NCBI RefSeq assembly: GCF_024053505.1
Contig: NZ_JAMXQS010000002.1
Location: 310,001 to 374,000 of the forward strand
Direction of reading: 5' to 3'
Length of the DNA stretch: 64,000 nt
Origin: Mesorhizobium liriopis
Lineage (GTDB): Bacteria > Pseudomonadota > Alphaproteobacteria > Rhizobiales > Rhizobiaceae
Part shown: in pieces, positions 37,128 through 46,896 of the stretch
How positions within the stretch are numbered: position 1 is the stretch's first letter
Layout of the letters: each line of letters opens with the position of its first letter
The notes under the pieces: generated by a model
What the model was told of the DNA's origin: nothing
The model's input: the letters and a program-made list of their open reading frames with translations, nothing else
The model's database searches: none
Made by a program: the position numbers and the translations under genes

Positions 37128-38326
37128 TCCTGCTGCCTGAAACGGAAGCGGAAGCCGCGGCGATGATCCGCGATGCGGCAGCCAAGAACACGCGGCTGGC
37201 GCTGGGTGGCAATGGCACGCGCGCAGGCTTCGGCAACGCCTTCCTTGCAGACGCTATACTGCGAAGCACGCAGCTTTCCGGCATCGTCGACTACGATCCC
37301 GCCGAGATGGTGATGAGCGCGCAGGCCGGCACGCCACTGGCCGCCATCGAGGCCGCCCTTGCGCAGAACCGCCAGATGCTGGCCTTCGAGCCGATGGACC
37401 ATCGTCCGGTGATGGGCACGCAGGGCGAGCCGACGATCGGCGGCGTGTTCGCGGCCAACGTTGCGGGCCCTCGCCGCTTCGTGAGCGGGGCCGCGCGCGA
37501 CAGCCTGTTGGGCCTGCGCTTCGTCAATGGCGAGGGCGAGGTGCTGCGTGCGGGTGGGCGCGTGATGAAGAACGTGACCGGGCTCGATCTCGTGAAGCTG
37601 CTCGCCGGCTCGCACGGCACGCTGGGCTTCATCACCGAGGTGACGTTCCGCGTCTTGCCTGTTCCGCAAACGGCGGCAACAGTGGTTCTGTCCGATCTCG
37701 AAGACGCCGAAGCGGCGCAGGCCATGGCGGCTGCCATGGCGCTTTCCGTCGAGGTCTCGGGCTCGGCCCATCTGCCACCGAGCGTGAAGACCCGCTTTCT
37801 GGCGGGCGGGCTGCCGGGATATGCCGCGACCGCGCTGCGGATCGAAGGCCCGGCGGAGGCGGTATCCCTGCGCGCCGAAAGGCTTGTGGCAGCCCTCGAA
37901 GATTATGGTCCGGTCACGCGGCTCGGGGCTCAGGAAACGGCCACGCTCTGGCGCGAAATCCGCGACGTTCACCCTTACGCCGACAGCACGACGCGTCCGC
38001 TCTGGCGCGTCTCGGTTGCACCTTCCGCCGGCCACCAACTGGTCGCGGCCCTACGCCTCGAAGCCGGCATCGATACCTTTTATGACTGGCAGGGCGGTCT
38101 CGTCTGGATGCGCATGGAGGCGGAGCCCGAGGGCGAGCTCCTGCGCCGCGCCATCCGCGCGACAGGCGGCGGGCATGCGACGCTGCTGCGTGCCTCGGCA
38201 CAGGCACGCGCCACGACGTCCGCCTTCGAGCCCGAAGCCCCGGCGCTCGCGGCCCTTTCTGCGCGGGTGAAAGCCATGCTCGACCCGGCGAACATCTTCA
38301 GCCCCGGCAAGATGGGAGGGTTTTGA
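37124..38326 (+). CDS. glcE: Glycolate oxidase FAD-binding subunit GlcE
   Basis: A 400-residue second FAD-domain subunit of glycolate dehydrogenase. It shows the shortened FAD domain (LALGGNGTRAGFGNAF, PTIGGVFAANVAGPRRF) and VMKNVTGLDLVKLLAGSHGT, which is diagnostic of GlcE. It ends with DPANIFSPGKMGGF. ATG overlaps the glcD stop (ATGA) and glcF begins five bases after its stop. Confidence 0.94.
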   Translation: MILLPETEAEAAAMIRDAAAKNTRLALGGNGTRAGFGNAFLADAILRSTQLSGIVDYDPAEMVMSAQAGTPLAAIEAALAQNRQMLAFEPMDHRPVMGTQGEPTIGGVFAANVAGPRRFVSGAARDSLLGLRFVNGEGEVLRAGGRVMKNVTGLDLVKLLAGSHGTLGFITEVTFRVLPVPQTAATVVLSDLEDAEAAQAMAAAMALSVEVSGSAHLPPSVKTRFLAGGLPGYAATALRIEGPAEAVSLRAERLVAALEDYGPVTRLGAQETATLWREIRDVHPYADSTTRPLWRVSVAPSAGHQLVAALRLEAGIDTFYDWQGGLVWMRMEAEPEGELLRRAIRATGGGHATLLRASAQARATTSAFEPEAPALAALSARVKAMLDPANIFSPGKMGGF

Positions 38327-38330
38327 GGCG

Positions 38331-39647
38331 ATGCAGACGTCCTTCAGCCTCGCGCAGCTGGCCGATCCGCATGTGGCGGAATCGGAAAAGATCCTGCGCG
38401 CCTGCGTCCATTGCGGCTTCTGCACCGCGACCTGCCCCACTTACGTGACGCTCGGCAACGAGCTCGATAGCCCGCGCGGGCGCATCTACCTCATCAAGGA
38501 CATGCTGGAAGCGGGGCGTGCGGCGGACGAAAAGACGGTCAAACATATCGACCGCTGCCTGTCCTGCCTGTCCTGCATGACGACCTGCCCCTCTGGCGTG
38601 AACTACATGCATCTGGTCGATCACGCGCGGGCGCATATCGAGGCGACCTATCGGCGGCCCTTCATCGACCGTACGATCCGCGCTCTGCTGGCCAAGGTTC
38701 TGCCCTATCCGGCGCGCTTCCGCGCGGCACTCGCCTTCGCGAAGCTCGGCAAGCCGTTTGCGCCACTCTTCGAACGCGTGGATGCGCTCAGGCCGCTCGC
38801 CGCGATGCTGAAGCTGGCACCCCGTACCTTGCCGGCACAAACCGATCCGGCGCGAACCGGTTCTCATCGCCCGAACGGCCAGCGGCGCGGGCGCGTCGCG
38901 ATCCTCGGCGGCTGCGCGCAGCCGGTGCTCGATCCGGCCATCAACGCGGCCACCCTGCGGCTACTCAACCGGCTCGGGGTCGAAGTCGTGTTTACCGAGC
39001 GCGAGACCTGCTGCGGGGCGCTCGTCCACCATATGGGCCGCGAAAGCGAGGCGCTTCGCTTCGCGCGGGCCAATGTCGATGTCTGGACCGCCGAGATCGA
39101 GCAAGGTGGGCTCGACGCCATCATCGTGACGACATCAGGCTGCGGCACCACGATCAAGGACTACGGCCATATGCTGCGCCTCGATCCCGCTTATGCCGAA
39201 AAGGCCGCGCGCGTGTCGGCCCTGGCAAAGGACATCACCGAATATCTTGCGACCCTCGACTTGGCCCGCCTCGAACCGCAAGGGCTCAGCGTCGCCTACC
39301 ATTCGGCCTGCTCGATGCAGCATGGGCAGAAGATCACGATGGCGCCCAAGGCGCTGCTGAAAGCTGCGGGCTTTGTCGTGCGCGATCCGGCGGAAGGCCA
39401 TCTCTGCTGCGGCTCGGCGGGCACATACAATATTCTCCAGCCGGAGATATCGGCGGAACTGAAGGCGCGTAAGGTTCGCAACATCGAGCGAACGAAGGCC
39501 GACCTGATCGCGACCGGCAATATCGGCTGCATCACCCAGATCGCGAGTGGCACCGCTACGCCGATCCTGCATACGGTGGAACTTCTCGACTGGGCCTATG
39601 GCGGCCCAAAGCCGGAAAAGCTCGCATTGCTGCAAGCTCGAGCGTGA
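38331..39647 (+). CDS. glcF: Glycolate oxidase iron-sulfur subunit GlcF
   Basis: A 438-residue subunit that carries electrons from the FAD subunits to the quinone pool. Two [4Fe-4S] ferredoxin motifs are visible near the N-terminus, CVHCGFCTATCPTY and CLSCLSCMTTCPSG. Two CCG-type cysteine-rich domains follow, with ETCCGALVHHMG and HLCCGSAGTYN. It is the last gene of glcDEF and is convergent with malate synthase G, 55 bases away. The operon lacks the usual GlcC regulator and the small GlcG protein. Confidence 0.95.
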   Translation: MQTSFSLAQLADPHVAESEKILRACVHCGFCTATCPTYVTLGNELDSPRGRIYLIKDMLEAGRAADEKTVKHIDRCLSCLSCMTTCPSGVNYMHLVDHARAHIEATYRRPFIDRTIRALLAKVLPYPARFRAALAFAKLGKPFAPLFERVDALRPLAAMLKLAPRTLPAQTDPARTGSHRPNGQRRGRVAILGGCAQPVLDPAINAATLRLLNRLGVEVVFTERETCCGALVHHMGRESEALRFARANVDVWTAEIEQGGLDAIIVTTSGCGTTIKDYGHMLRLDPAYAEKAARVSALAKDITEYLATLDLARLEPQGLSVAYHSACSMQHGQKITMAPKALLKAAGFVVRDPAEGHLCCGSAGTYNILQPEISAELKARKVRNIERTKADLIATGNIGCITQIASGTATPILHTVELLDWAYGGPKPEKLALLQARA

Positions 39648-39702
39648 AGTGGCCGAGGGCGAGCGGGTCTTGCCGTGCGCCGCGCCGCCCTTTTCCTTGA
39701 AC

Positions 39703-41892
39703 TTAAGCCGCCTGCTTGGCCTTCAGTTCCAGCCGCCGCTTGTGCAGAACGGGTTCGGTGTAACCGTTGGGTTGGGCGCGGCCCTGAAGCACGAGATCGC
39801 AGGCTGCCTGGAAGGCGATCGAGTTGTCGAAGTCGGGTGCCATGGGCCGGTAGTTGGCGTCGCCCTCGTTCTGCCGGTCGACAATGGCCGCCATGCGCTT
39901 GAGCGTCTCGATCACCTGGGTTTGGGTGCAGACCCCATGCTCCAGCCAATTCGCGATGGCCTGGGATGAGATGCGCAGCGTGGCGCGGTCCTCCATCAGG
40001 CCGACATCGTTGATATCAGGCACCTTGGAGCAACCCACGCCCCCGTCGATCCAGCGCACCACATAGCCGAGAATGCCTTGCGCATTGTTGTCGAGCTCGC
40101 TCTGGACTTCTTCCGCGCTCCAGTTGGGGCGCACAGCGACAGGCACGGACAGGACATCGGCGAGCTTGGCCTTCTCGCGGGTCTTCAGCCTGTCCTGCAC
40201 CGCCCCGACATCGGTTCGGTGATAGTGCACCGCATGAAGCGTGGCGGCGGTCGGCGAGGGCACCCAGGCGGTCGAGGCACCGGCTTCCAGCTGCGCGCCC
40301 TTTTGTTCGAGCATCGCCTTCATCAGGTCGGGCATGGCCCACATGCCCTTGCCGATCTGCGCGCGGCCTTTCAGGCCACAGGCGAGCCCTGCATCCACGT
40401 TCCATGCCTCATAGGCCTTGATCCAGGGTGCGGCCTTCATGTCGCCCTTGCGGATCATCGGCCCCGCTTCCATGGCCGAATGGATCTCGTCGCCGGTGCG
40501 GTCGAGGAAACCGGTGTTGATGAAGAACACGCGGGAGCGGGCCTGGCGGATGCATTCCCTGAGATTGACGGTGGTGCGCCGCTCCTCGTCCATGATGCCG
40601 ATCTTGAGCGTGTCGGGCGTTAGCCCCAAGAGCTCTTCCACACGCGCAAACAGCTTGACCGCGAACGCCACCTCGTCGGGCCCGTGCATCTTGGGCTTCA
40701 CGACATAGACCGAGCCGGTTTCGGAATTGCGCGGACCCGATGTCTTCTTCAGATCATGCAGCGCGATCAAGGCGGTGATGGCCGCATCCATGATGCCTTC
40801 GGGCACGTCCGAGCCGTCGGAAAGCCGGATCGCAGGATTGGTCATCAGATGCCCGACATTCCTGACCAGCATCACCGCGCGCCCCTTGGCGGTGAGTGCG
40901 GAGCCGTCGGGTGCCGTGTAGTGGCGGTCTTCCGCTAGGCGGCGCGTGAATGTCGTGCCGCCCTTGGATACGTCTTCGGTGAGGTTACCTTTCATCAGGC
41001 CGAGCCAGTTGCGATAAACGGCGACCTTGTCCTGCGCATCGACGGCCGCCACGGAGTCCTCGCAATCCATGATGGTGGTAAGTGCGGCTTCGAGCACCAC
41101 GTCGGCCAAGCCCGCGCGGTCCTCGCTGCCGATCGGGGATGCCTTGTCGATCACGAGCTCGATGCCGAGCCCGTGTTGGCGCAAAAGCAGATGCGTGGGC
41201 GCGGAGGCGTCGCCCCGATAGCCAACAAACAGTGCCGGATCAGCCAGCGTCGCTTCGCCGTTTGTGGTCGCGACCACCAACCCGCCATCGCGCACGCTGA
41301 GCCCCGTGGCGTCCGACCAGCTGCCCGAGTCGAGCGGCACGCTCTCATCGATAAACTGGCGCGCCCAGGCGACGACCTTGGCACCTCGCTTGGGGTTGTA
41401 GCCCCGGCCCCGCTCCGCGCCGTCCTCTTCCGGTATCGCATCCGTGCCGTAGAGTGCATCATAGAGCGAGCCCCAGCGGGCGTTCGCCGCGTTGAGCGCA
41501 TAGCGCGCATTCATCACCGGCACGACCAGCTGCGGGCCGGCGAGGCTGGCGATCTCAGGATCGACGTTTTCGGTCGAAACACTGAAAGGCTCGCCCTCCG
41601 GCACGAGGTAGCCGATGGCGCGCAGGAAACTCTCATAGGCGGCAAGATCGACGGCCGCGCCGTTTTCGCGATGCCAGTGGTCGAGTTGATCCTGCAACGC
41701 GTCGCGACGCGCCAGAAGCGCGCGGTTCTCGGGCGCCAGATCGTTCACGAGAGCCGCAAAGCCCGACCAGAACGCTTCTGCCTCGATGCCCGTGCCGGGC
41801 AATGCCTCGGTTTCCAGAAAATCGACCAGCACAGGGTCGACCGTCAAACCGTTCTTCTCGATTCCAGACAATGGCTGGCCCTTCTCATGCAT
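39703..41892 (-). CDS. glcB: Malate synthase G
   Basis: A 729-residue TIM-barrel enzyme that condenses glyoxylate with acetyl-CoA to malate. Length and sequence are those of the large monomeric G isoform (~720 residues) rather than isoform A. Recognisable blocks are [37 protein letters not shown] with the catalytic Arg, and [20 protein letters not shown]. The C-terminal cap carries [20 protein letters not shown]. It consumes the glyoxylate made by the facing glcDEF products. It is transcribed alone from the minus strand. Confidence 0.97.
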   Translation of the reverse strand: MHEKGQPLSGIEKNGLTVDPVLVDFLETEALPGTGIEAEAFWSGFAALVNDLAPENRALLARRDALQDQLDHWHRENGAAVDLAAYESFLRAIGYLVPEGEPFSVSTENVDPEIASLAGPQLVVPVMNARYALNAANARWGSLYDALYGTDAIPEEDGAERGRGYNPKRGAKVVAWARQFIDESVPLDSGSWSDATGLSVRDGGLVVATTNGEATLADPALFVGYRGDASAPTHLLLRQHGLGIELVIDKASPIGSEDRAGLADVVLEAALTTIMDCEDSVAAVDAQDKVAVYRNWLGLMKGNLTEDVSKGGTTFTRRLAEDRHYTAPDGSALTAKGRAVMLVRNVGHLMTNPAIRLSDGSDVPEGIMDAAITALIALHDLKKTSGPRNSETGSVYVVKPKMHGPDEVAFAVKLFARVEELLGLTPDTLKIGIMDEERRTTVNLRECIRQARSRVFFINTGFLDRTGDEIHSAMEAGPMIRKGDMKAAPWIKAYEAWNVDAGLACGLKGRAQIGKGMWAMPDLMKAMLEQKGAQLEAGASTAWVPSPTAATLHAVHYHRTDVGAVQDRLKTREKAKLADVLSVPVAVRPNWSAEEVQSELDNNAQGILGYVVRWIDGGVGCSKVPDINDVGLMEDRATLRISSQAIANWLEHGVCTQTQVIETLKRMAAIVDRQNEGDANYRPMAPDFDNSIAFQAACDLVLQGRAQPNGYTEPVLHKRRLELKAKQAA

Positions 41893-41958
41893 CGCTTGGC
41901 GGAGAAAATGCCTGCTGGATGCGATGGCGGCAATGGCAGCCGATGAAAAAGAGGCTGG

Positions 41959-42759
41959 TCAGGCGGCGGCGCCGCTCAAGCCCGGGGGCAGGCCGATTTC
42001 GAGTTTTGCGCCGAGCAGGCTGCGGATCAGCACCCGGTTGCGGCCCGCGCGCTTGGCCTCGTAAAGGCAGGCATCCGCTTCCGAATAAAGCTTCTCGAAA
42101 TTCGAACGGTCGGCGAATGTCAGGCCACCGACGCTGACCGAAAGCGGCCAGTGCCCGTTCTTGGGCGAAAACTGAAGCCCGGCGATGGCCTGACGGATGC
42201 GCTCGGCGACGCTTTCGCACTGGCTCGGATGGGCGCCAGGCAGAAACACGCCGAACTCCTCGCCGCCGAGCCGGCCCACGATGTCGCCTTCGCGCAGACA
42301 ATCCCTGATCGAATGCGCGATCAGCTTCAGCGCCTTGTCGCCGCTGTCATGGCCGAGCTGGTCGTTGACGGCCTTGAAGTGGTCGGCGTCGATCACGAGC
42401 ATCGCGCCGGAACGCAAGTCGGCCTGCTTGGCGGCCTTCTCGAGATAGGCTTCCACCAGCATGGTGAAGGCGCCGCGGTTGAGAACCGTGGTGAGGCTGT
42501 CGGTGCAGGCGAGCTTCTGCAACTCCTCCTGCACGATGGCGAGCCGGCGCATCTGGAACATCAGCGCGAACAGCATCGTGCCTGCCAGCACCAGCGGCAG
42601 GAAGATATCGGTCAGGATCGCCCATTGAAGGGCTTCGGGCGACAGATGCGGGAAATTGAAGCTGTCCACGTAAAGGGCTGCGTCGATACAGAACAATGTG
42701 CCGACGATCGTTACCGCGAACACGCGCGGCCAGCCGGTGGGCGCAAGGAGCTTCATCAT
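41959..42759 (-). CDS. Membrane-anchored diguanylate cyclase (GGDEF)
   Basis: A 266-residue protein predicted to make cyclic di-GMP. Two transmembrane helices lie near the N-terminus ([20 protein letters not shown] and [20 protein letters not shown]). The GGDEF domain begins at [16 protein letters not shown], and the active-site loop reads [12 protein letters not shown], an active GGEEF variant. No RxxD inhibitory site is evident four residues before it. Start at ATG 42759 or 42756 (MMKLLAP), with TTTGGAA upstream; further codons upstream do not look coding. Such a protein could promote matrix production, consistent with the exopolysaccharide genes later in the window, but the link is only inferred. 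Confidence 0.92.
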   Translation of the reverse strand: MMKLLAPTGWPRVFAVTIVGTLFCIDAALYVDSFNFPHLSPEALQWAILTDIFLPLVLAGTMLFALMFQMRRLAIVQEELQKLACTDSLTTVLNRGAFTMLVEAYLEKAAKQADLRSGAMLVIDADHFKAVNDQLGHDSGDKALKLIAHSIRDCLREGDIVGRLGGEEFGVFLPGAHPSQCESVAERIRQAIAGLQFSPKNGHWPLSVSVGGLTFADRSNFEKLYSEADACLYEAKRAGRNRVLIRSLLGAKLEIGLPPGLSGAAA

Positions 42760-42936
42760 CGGTTCCAAAGAAAAGCAGGGCGTCTCCCGCGCCGTAGGGG
42801 TTGGAGACGAAAAACAATACACGGTCAGTGGTTGATACGAGCTTGCTGCGCTTCGAGTTTCCTCGGCGCTTCAAACGAGATCGAAAGAGTGGGGAAGGGG
42901 CTGGAACAGAGAGCGGGCTTGGGGTTTAGAAGGAAC

Positions 42937-44988
42937 ATGGTCTCGTTCTTCTCGCCCTACGCCCACGATTTCGTCCGCGTGGCAGCCGCCGTGCCGCGCG
43001 TGAACGTGGCCGACCCTGCATTCAATGGAGCGGAAACGCTCAAACTGATCGAGCGGGCGCATGCGGAACGCGTCGCGCTGATGGTGTTTCCCGAGCTTGG
43101 CCTGTCGTCCTACGCCATCGACGACCTTCTTCAGCAGGATGCGCTGCTCGATGCGGTGGAGGAAGAGCTCCGGCGCCTGGTGGAAGCGAGCCGTGACCTG
43201 TTTCCGGCCTTCGCCGTCGGCCTGCCCTTGCGCGTGCGCGGCCAGCTCTTCAACTGCGCAGCCCTCGTCCATCGCGGCCGCATTCTGGGCCTCGTGCCCA
43301 AATCCTATCTGCCGAATTACCGTGAATTCTACGAGAAGCGGCATTTCGCGCCGGGTGCTCATACGCGTGGTGAAACCGTGCGGCTGTGCGGCATGGACGT
43401 GCCTTTCGGTGTCGATCTTCTCTTCTGCTCGGTGGGCACCTGCGCCTTCACGGTCCATATCGAGATCTGTGAGGATGTCTGGGCGCCTTTGCCGCCTTCC
43501 ACTTTCGCGGCCATGGCAGGCGCGGAAGTTCTGCTCAACCTGTCGGCTTCCAATATCACCATCGGCAAGTCCGAATCGCGGCACCTGTTGTGCGGTGCGC
43601 AGTCGATGACGGCTGTCGCGGCCTATGTCTATGCGGCGGCGGGTCCTGGCGAATCCACCACCGATCTCGCCTGGGACGGGCAGGCGATGATCTACGAAAA
43701 TGGCGGCCTGCTGGGCGAAAGCGACCGTTTCGCGCCCGAATCGACCTTGACGGTCAGCGATGTGGATCTCGGCCGTCTTCGCCAGGAGCGGATGCGAACC
43801 GGCTCCTTCGGCGATTGCGCGCGTGCCAACCGGGCCAGTGCGCCGGTCTGGCGCACGGTCGAGTTCACGCTGGACGCACCAAAAGAGGCACTGCCGCTTT
43901 GCCGCGACGTCGAGCGCTTCCCTTACGTGCCCTCGAACCCGGCCAAGCTCGCCGAGAACTGCTACGAGGCCTTCAACATTCAGGTACAGGGCTTGGCCAA
44001 GCGCTTGGAGGCCACGCGCACGGAGAAGGTCGTGATCGGCGTTTCCGGTGGGCTCGATTCCACGCATGCCTTGATGGTCATCGCGCGCGCCTTCGACCGG
44101 CTCAAGCTGCCGCGCGAGAACATCCTTGCCTTCACCATGCCCGGCTTTGCCACTGGCGACACCTCCAAATCCTATGCCTGGGGGCTGATGAAGGCGGTGG
44201 GTGCGACGGCCGAGGAGATCGACATCCGCCCCGCTGCGAAGCAGTTGCTTGCCGATATGAAGCACCCCTTCGCGAGGGGCGAGCCGGTGCATGACGTGAC
44301 GTTCGAGAATGTGCAGGCGGGCCTGCGCACCGATTACCTCTTCCGCCTTGCCAACCATCACAAGGGTCTGGTCGTCGGCACGGGCGACCTCTCGGAGATC
44401 GGCCTGGGCTGGTCCACCTATGGCGTGGGCGATCACATGTCCCACTACAACGTCAACGCGTCCGTGCCCAAGACGCTGATCCAGCATCTGATCCGGTTCG
44501 TGGCGGATTCGGGCGATGTTTCACACGAGACGGCACAGCTTCTGCGCGAGGTTCTGGGCGCGACCATCTCGCCCGAACTCGTGCCGGCGCGCGAGGGTGA
44601 GCCGATCCAGTCCACGGAAGCCGCGATCGGTCCCTATCCGTTGCAGGACTTCAACCTTTATTACACGTCGCGCTTCGGGTTCCGTCCGTCCAAGACGGCT
44701 TACCTCTCATGGAACGCGTGGAGCGAAACGGGGACGGCCAACCAGCGGAGCCTGGGGAACCTCCAGGCCGAGCATGGCGCCTACAGTCTGGCGGAAGTCC
44801 GCAAATGGCTGGAGCTCTTCCTGTTCCGCTTCTTCACGATCTCGCAGTTCAAGCGCTCGGCCATGCCCAATGGCCCAAAGATTTCGTCGGGCGGCTCCCT
44901 CTCGCCCCGCGGCGACTGGCGTGCGCCTTCCGATTCCGCTGCCGGTCCCTGGCTCGAAGAACTCAAGAAAGTGCCCGAGCAGGAATAA
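42937..44988 (+). CDS. nadE: Glutamine-dependent NAD(+) synthetase
   Basis: A 683-residue two-domain enzyme converting nicotinic acid adenine dinucleotide to NAD with glutamine as nitrogen donor. The nitrilase-fold glutaminase has the triad Glu53 ([10 protein letters not shown]), Lys121 ([14 protein letters not shown]) and Cys177 ([11 protein letters not shown]). The synthetase domain has the P-loop [14 protein letters not shown] and the [20 protein letters not shown] block. ATG at 42937 follows AGAAGGA closely. The frame is open far upstream, but that part is antisense to the diguanylate cyclase gene. Confidence 0.97.
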   Translation: MVSFFSPYAHDFVRVAAAVPRVNVADPAFNGAETLKLIERAHAERVALMVFPELGLSSYAIDDLLQQDALLDAVEEELRRLVEASRDLFPAFAVGLPLRVRGQLFNCAALVHRGRILGLVPKSYLPNYREFYEKRHFAPGAHTRGETVRLCGMDVPFGVDLLFCSVGTCAFTVHIEICEDVWAPLPPSTFAAMAGAEVLLNLSASNITIGKSESRHLLCGAQSMTAVAAYVYAAAGPGESTTDLAWDGQAMIYENGGLLGESDRFAPESTLTVSDVDLGRLRQERMRTGSFGDCARANRASAPVWRTVEFTLDAPKEALPLCRDVERFPYVPSNPAKLAENCYEAFNIQVQGLAKRLEATRTEKVVIGVSGGLDSTHALMVIARAFDRLKLPRENILAFTMPGFATGDTSKSYAWGLMKAVGATAEEIDIRPAAKQLLADMKHPFARGEPVHDVTFENVQAGLRTDYLFRLANHHKGLVVGTGDLSEIGLGWSTYGVGDHMSHYNVNASVPKTLIQHLIRFVADSGDVSHETAQLLREVLGATISPELVPAREGEPIQSTEAAIGPYPLQDFNLYYTSRFGFRPSKTAYLSWNAWSETGTANQRSLGNLQAEHGAYSLAEVRKWLELFLFRFFTISQFKRSAMPNGPKISSGGSLSPRGDWRAPSDSAAGPWLEELKKVPEQE

Positions 44989-45041
44989 GCGGAACACTTC
45001 CTCCAAGCCGTCTTTAGATCGAGCCGGCTAAGGAGGAAGTG

Positions 45042-45635
45042 GTGGCGAAAGCAGAGATCAAGGAACCGGCAGCAGGCAAGACGGCACTGATCCTCATCGA
45101 CATGGTCAATCATCTCGATTTCGAGGGCGCGTCCGACATGGAAGCCGCTGCCAAGAAGGCGGCCGAACGCATCCTTTTGCTGCGCGACGAGGCCGACCGG
45201 CTCGGCGTGCCCACTGTCTATGTGAACGACAATTTTGGCCAGTGGCACTCCGAACGCTCGAAGCTCGTGGCGCATGCCACAGGCGAGGGGCGGCCCGGCC
45301 GTGAAATGGTCAGGCGCATCGCGCCGCGCGACAACGATTTCTTCGTCATCAAGCCGCAATTCTCGGGCTTCTACGCCACGAACCTGCCCGTGCTGCTGCC
45401 CAAGCTCGGCGCCAGCCGCCTCGTCTTGACCGGCATCGCCGCCGACATCTGCGTCCTCTTCACCGCGGCCGACGCCCATATGCGCGAATACGAGCTATGG
45501 GTACCCCGCGACGCCGTCGCCGGTGAAAGCGAGCGCCGCACGAAATGGGCGCTCGAAATCATGCTGAACAGCATGAATGCCGAAACGCGGGGGACGGACG
45601 AGTTCTCATTGAAAGAGTGGGTTGGGATGGCCTGA
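45042..45635 (+). CDS. Isochorismatase-family cysteine hydrolase
   Basis: A 197-residue hydrolase of the isochorismatase-like fold, similar to nicotinamidase relatives. The Asp of the triad is in ALILIDMVNHLDF, Lys in FFVIKPQFSGFYAT, and the nucleophilic Cys in LTGIAADICVLFTAADAH. The residues after the cis-peptide (GIAADICV) are typical. AGGAGG at 45031-45036 favours the second of two adjacent GTG codons, 45042. It follows nadE by about 50 bases, which suggests a link to nicotinamide salvage, but the exact substrate is not fixed by motif. Confidence 0.88.
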   Translation: MAKAEIKEPAAGKTALILIDMVNHLDFEGASDMEAAAKKAAERILLLRDEADRLGVPTVYVNDNFGQWHSERSKLVAHATGEGRPGREMVRRIAPRDNDFFVIKPQFSGFYATNLPVLLPKLGASRLVLTGIAADICVLFTAADAHMREYELWVPRDAVAGESERRTKWALEIMLNSMNAETRGTDEFSLKEWVGMA

Positions 45636-45722
45636 CAGCAAAGCGTTGCCGAGCCCACCGTGGACTTGCGCGCCGGACGCTTGCATGGTCGTAGGCATGT
45701 TCCCCTCCGCTGGAAACTTCTT

Positions 45723-46529
45723 ATGTCCCATTTTACCAAGGTCCTCATCACCGGTGCCGCTGGCGCGCTCGGCAAGGAACTGCGGCACTCGGCTTTGAGG
45801 CTCGGCGGCTCTGTGCGGCTGACGGATCGGATCGCGTCCGAAGATCTGGCCGATCACGAGGAGGACATGCCGGTCGATCTGGCCGATTTCGATGGGGTGA
45901 TGCAGGTGGTCGAAGGCTGCGATGCGATCGTGCATCTGGGCGGCCAGTCGCGCGAGGGCACATGGGAAGCTGTGCTCGATTCCAACATCAAGGGCACCTA
46001 CAACATCTATGAAGCGGCACGGCAGCACGGGGTTGAGCGGATCGTCTATGCGAGTTCGGTCCATGCCACCGGCTATTACGAGCGCAACGAGACGATCGAT
46101 GCCAAGGCGCCGCAGCGTCCGGACAGTCTCTATGGCGTCTCAAAATGCTTCGGCGAGGACCTGTCGCGCTATTGCTTTGACCAGTTCGGCATCGAAAGCG
46201 TTTGCCTGCGCATCGGCTCGTGCTTTCCGGAGCCCGTCGATCGGCGGATGCTGATCACATGGCTATCCTACGGTGATTTTCGCCAGATCGTGGAACTGAG
46301 CCTGTCCGCCCCGCGCGTCGGCCATATGATCAGCTTTGCCACATCGGACAACCGCGAGCGCTTCTGGAACAACGAGGCGGCGAGCGTGCTGGGGTATCGG
46401 CCGCAGGATTCGGCAGATGACTATCGCGAGAAGGTGTTCGCGGCGACGGACCAGGGGCATCCGAACGATCCCGCCGTGCGGTTCCAGGGCGGGAGCTTTT
46501 GTGCCGTCGGGCATTTCGAGGACGAGTAG
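45723..46529 (+). CDS. NAD-dependent epimerase/dehydratase, uronate-dehydrogenase-like
   Basis: A 268-residue extended-type SDR. The Rossmann motif is LITGAAGALGKEL, and the catalytic Tyr-Lys pair is in SLYGVSKCFGEDLSRY. The SSVHATGYY stretch supplies the Ser. The pattern IVHLGGQSREGTWEAVLDSN and the RIGSCFPEPVDRRM block are those of uronate dehydrogenases, which oxidise glucuronate or galacturonate to the aldarolactone. That substrate is likely but not proven. It stands about 90 bases after the hydrolase gene. Confidence 0.85.
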   Translation: MSHFTKVLITGAAGALGKELRHSALRLGGSVRLTDRIASEDLADHEEDMPVDLADFDGVMQVVEGCDAIVHLGGQSREGTWEAVLDSNIKGTYNIYEAARQHGVERIVYASSVHATGYYERNETIDAKAPQRPDSLYGVSKCFGEDLSRYCFDQFGIESVCLRIGSCFPEPVDRRMLITWLSYGDFRQIVELSLSAPRVGHMISFATSDNRERFWNNEAASVLGYRPQDSADDYREKVFAATDQGHPNDPAVRFQGGSFCAVGHFEDE

Positions 46530-46567
46530 GAAGGCGGGGCCTGCCGGTAACGCTGCTGAAGTCGGCC

Positions 46568-46616
46568 ACGTCCCCCTCACCCTTTTGCCCCTCCCCACAA
46601 GGGGAAGGGAGGACGT
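46568..46616. repeat. GC-rich palindromic intergenic repeat
   Basis: The element begins ACGTCC and ends GGACGT. Inside, CTCCCC-ACAA-GGGGAAG forms the tip of an imperfect hairpin. The string of C-rich then G-rich blocks is of the type widely scattered between genes in rhizobial genomes. It lies between convergent genes and could also stop transcription. Confidence 0.6.
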
Positions 46617-46697
46617 GAGCGTCGTGTTCGACCTCGAAACTTGGTACCCGGCTTAAACGCTGCTCGGCTCATCCGACAGAGCCGACCACCACGCTGC

Positions 46698-46835
46698 CTA
46701 TTTCGACTTGCCGCCCTTCTTGCCCAATTCGCTCTGCGCGGCAGAGGACTTGCGCGCGTTGGATTTGCCTTCCTTGGCGGCCTTGGCATTGGCTTTCTGC
46801 GCGGTTTCGCTGCCCTTGCCCTTTTTCTCGGTCAT
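46698..46835 (-). CDS. 45-residue lysine-rich small protein
   Basis: A 46-codon frame encodes a very basic protein (MTEKKGKGSETAQKANAKAA, then Lys/Ser/Ala-rich, ending GKKGGKSK). It has no aromatic or hydrophobic core, so it is probably disordered and may bind nucleic acid. GAGGAG lies eight bases before the ATG, an almost ideal ribosome site, and the codon choice looks coding. Similar short Lys/Ala-rich stress proteins occur in rhizobia, but I cannot name the family. A TGGAACC/GGTTCCA inverted repeat is found upstream at 46868-46889. Confidence 0.65.
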   Translation of the reverse strand: MTEKKGKGSETAQKANAKAAKEGKSNARKSSAAQSELGKKGGKSK

Positions 46836-46896
46836 TGCTTGCTCCTCGTGACGGGTCGCTGAGAAGCTGGAACCCCGCCAACGGTTCCATGCGCGG

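Noticed and set aside
42151-42936. An open frame on the plus strand continuous with NAD synthetase, which would make a 945-residue protein.
   Set aside because: The extra part is exactly antisense to the diguanylate cyclase gene and has no family pattern. NAD synthetase has its own ATG at 42937 with AGAAGGA before it.
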